Shown: positions 12,713 through 13,620 of the stretch, in pieces | Layout: each line of letters opens with the position of its first letter | How positions within the stretch are numbered: the first letter of the stretch is position 1 | Translations under genes and position numbers: made by a program | Origin: Bifidobacteriaceae bacterium | Lineage (GTDB): Bacteria > Actinomycetota > Actinomycetes > Actinomycetales > WQXJ01 | Length of the DNA stretch: 13,620 nt | NCBI GenBank assembly: GCA_031279575.1 | Contig: JAITIG010000232.1 | Location: 1-13,620 of the forward strand | Direction: 5' to 3' | The notes under the pieces: model-generated | Told to the model about the DNA's origin: nothing | The model's database searches: none | What the model saw: the letters and a program-made list of their open reading frames with translations, nothing else

Positions 12713-13620
12713 GTGCAGACTATCTCCATCCCAGGCACCGTCGATGTGGACCCGGCCTGGAACATCACCTCCCTGTTCAAACGCCGCTTAGCCGAAGACA
12801 GCGCCCAAACTGTGATCGAGCGCCAAAGCGCCGATGGCGCCTGGTACCCGGTCTCCGCCGCCCAATTCGACCAAGACGTCACCGCGGTCGCCAAAGGGCT
12901 GATCGCCCTCGGCGTCCAGCTGGGCGACAAACTCGCCATCATGTCCCGCACCTCCTACGAGTGGGCCGTGCTGGACTACGCCATCTGGACGGCCGGCGCC
13001 GTCTCGGTGCCGATCTATGAGACCTCCTCGATGGAGCAGGTCCGCTGGATCTGCTCCGACGCGGAGGTCAGCGGCGCCTTCGCCGAGACCGAGGCCCACG
13101 GCCTGGTGCTAGAGGCCGTGCGCGGCGAGCTGGCGGGGCTGAAGCAGGTTTGGCAGCTCAGCCGCGACGCCATCGGCGCGCTCAAAGAGCTGGGCGGGCG
13201 GATCAAAGACTCCACCGTCGAGGCCCGCCGCCAAGCCCCCCAGGGCAAGGACCTGGCCACCATCATCTACACCTCCGGCACCACCGGCCGGCCCAAGGGC
13301 ACCGAGCTCACCCACGGGCACTTTGTGCGCCTGACAGACAACACCGTCTTCGACCGCACCGAGCTCTCGGTCCGCCCGGTGATCGCCGAGGAAGGCTGCC
13401 GCACGCTGCTGTTCCTGCCTTTGGCGCACGTCTTCGCCCGCTTTATCCAGGTGGTGGCGATCTCCTCGAAGACCGTCATCGGCCACTGCCCGGACGTCAA
13501 AAACCTGGTGCCGGCCCTCGGCTCGTTCAAACCGACCTTCCTGCTGGGCGTGCCCCGCGTCCTGGAGAAGGTCTACAACGCGGCCGAGCAGAAGGCCGGC
13601 TCCGGGCTGAAACTGAAGAT
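12713..13620 (+). CDS. Long-chain fatty-acid-CoA ligase, FadD15-like (3' truncated by window)
   Basis: The first 302 codons of an AMP-forming acyl-CoA synthetase are present; relatives are about 600 residues. It would activate a fatty acid with ATP to acyl-AMP and then acyl-CoA. Seen in order: YPVSAAQFDQDVTAVAKGLI (residues ~43-62), KLAIMSRTSYEWAVLDYA, the FadD15-type block AVSVPIYETSS, the phosphate-binding motif YTSGTTGRPKG at 186-196, LFLPLAHVFAR, and LGVPRVLEKVYN close to the edge. The adenylation core and C-terminal lid lie beyond the window. The start is GTG 12713: an in-frame TAG stands at 12689, and only CTG lies between, while a -10 box ends 7 nt before the GTG. Divergent from recO. 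Confidence 0.93.
   Translation, partial: MQTISIPGTVDVDPAWNITSLFKRRLAEDSAQTVIERQSADGAWYPVSAAQFDQDVTAVAKGLIALGVQLGDKLAIMSRTSYEWAVLDYAIWTAGAVSVPIYETSSMEQVRWICSDAEVSGAFAETEAHGLVLEAVRGELAGLKQVWQLSRDAIGALKELGGRIKDSTVEARRQAPQGKDLATIIYTSGTTGRPKGTELTHGHFVRLTDNTVFDRTELSVRPVIAEEGCRTLLFLPLAHVFARFIQVVAISSKTVIGHCPDVKNLVPALGSFKPTFLLGVPRVLEKVYNAAEQKAGSGLKLK

Noticed and set aside
12643..12951. N-terminal extension of RecO
   Set aside because: It would cover the start of the divergent acyl-CoA ligase gene, and RecO proteins begin at the YRDAGIVL region as seen from ATG 12642.

Overview
The window is very GC-rich chromosomal DNA with GTG and TTG start codons, 4-nt stop/start overlaps and strongly alanine-biased proteins. 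Together with an RNase HI/histidine-phosphatase fusion gene, a FadD15-type acyl-CoA ligase and an AarC-type CoA-transferase, this points to an actinomycete (Actinomycetota). I cannot name a genus. Nothing indicates a phage, plasmid, insertion sequence or CRISPR locus; this looks like core chromosome with a few accessory metabolic genes.

Layout, left to right. (1) On the + strand, the Ala/Gln-rich tail of a truncated gene (1-150) overlaps by 4 nt the start of a 590-residue multi-pass membrane protein (147-1919) that resembles GT-C/DUF6798-like proteins. (2) On the - strand is rnpB, the RNase P RNA (about 2343 to 1963), which has a plausible -10 box. (3) Upstream of rnpB, and also on the - strand, lies a tightly packed series read from 8258 down to 2465: a lipoprotein binding protein, permease and ATPase of the TrpXYZ/COG2984-4120-1101 ABC type, then a NIF3/DUF34 protein, a coiled-coil zinc-ribbon protein and the RNase HI-phosphatase fusion. 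The last four are joined by a 4-nt gap and two GTGA overlaps. (4) Further upstream on the - strand are an aldo/keto reductase, a YcaC-type isochorismatase-fold hydrolase, an acetyl-CoA hydrolase/succinyl-CoA:acetate CoA-transferase family protein and recO. (5) Divergent from recO, a FadD15-like long-chain acyl-CoA ligase starts at 12713 on the + strand and runs off the window.

Functionally, the transporter genes form a complete importer for a small, probably amino-acid-like ligand. The NIF3, zinc-ribbon and RNase H-phosphatase genes form a conserved actinobacterial trio (as I recall, the order of Rv2230c-Rv2229c-Rv2228c in Mycobacterium tuberculosis), here apparently co-transcribed with the transporter and sitting just before rnpB. 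The CoA-transferase and acyl-CoA ligase both handle acyl-CoA but are transcribed separately on opposite strands.

The least ordinary signals are a recent in-frame 66-bp tandem repeat that extends the permease C-terminus, an 18-bp palindrome plus -10 box placed for a leaderless acyl-CoA ligase transcript, a hairpin-rich leader before the binding-protein gene, and a 14-bp perfect inverted repeat with about 113 bp between its arms in the 230-bp gap downstream of the CoA-transferase gene. I found no convincing new defence or mobile system.
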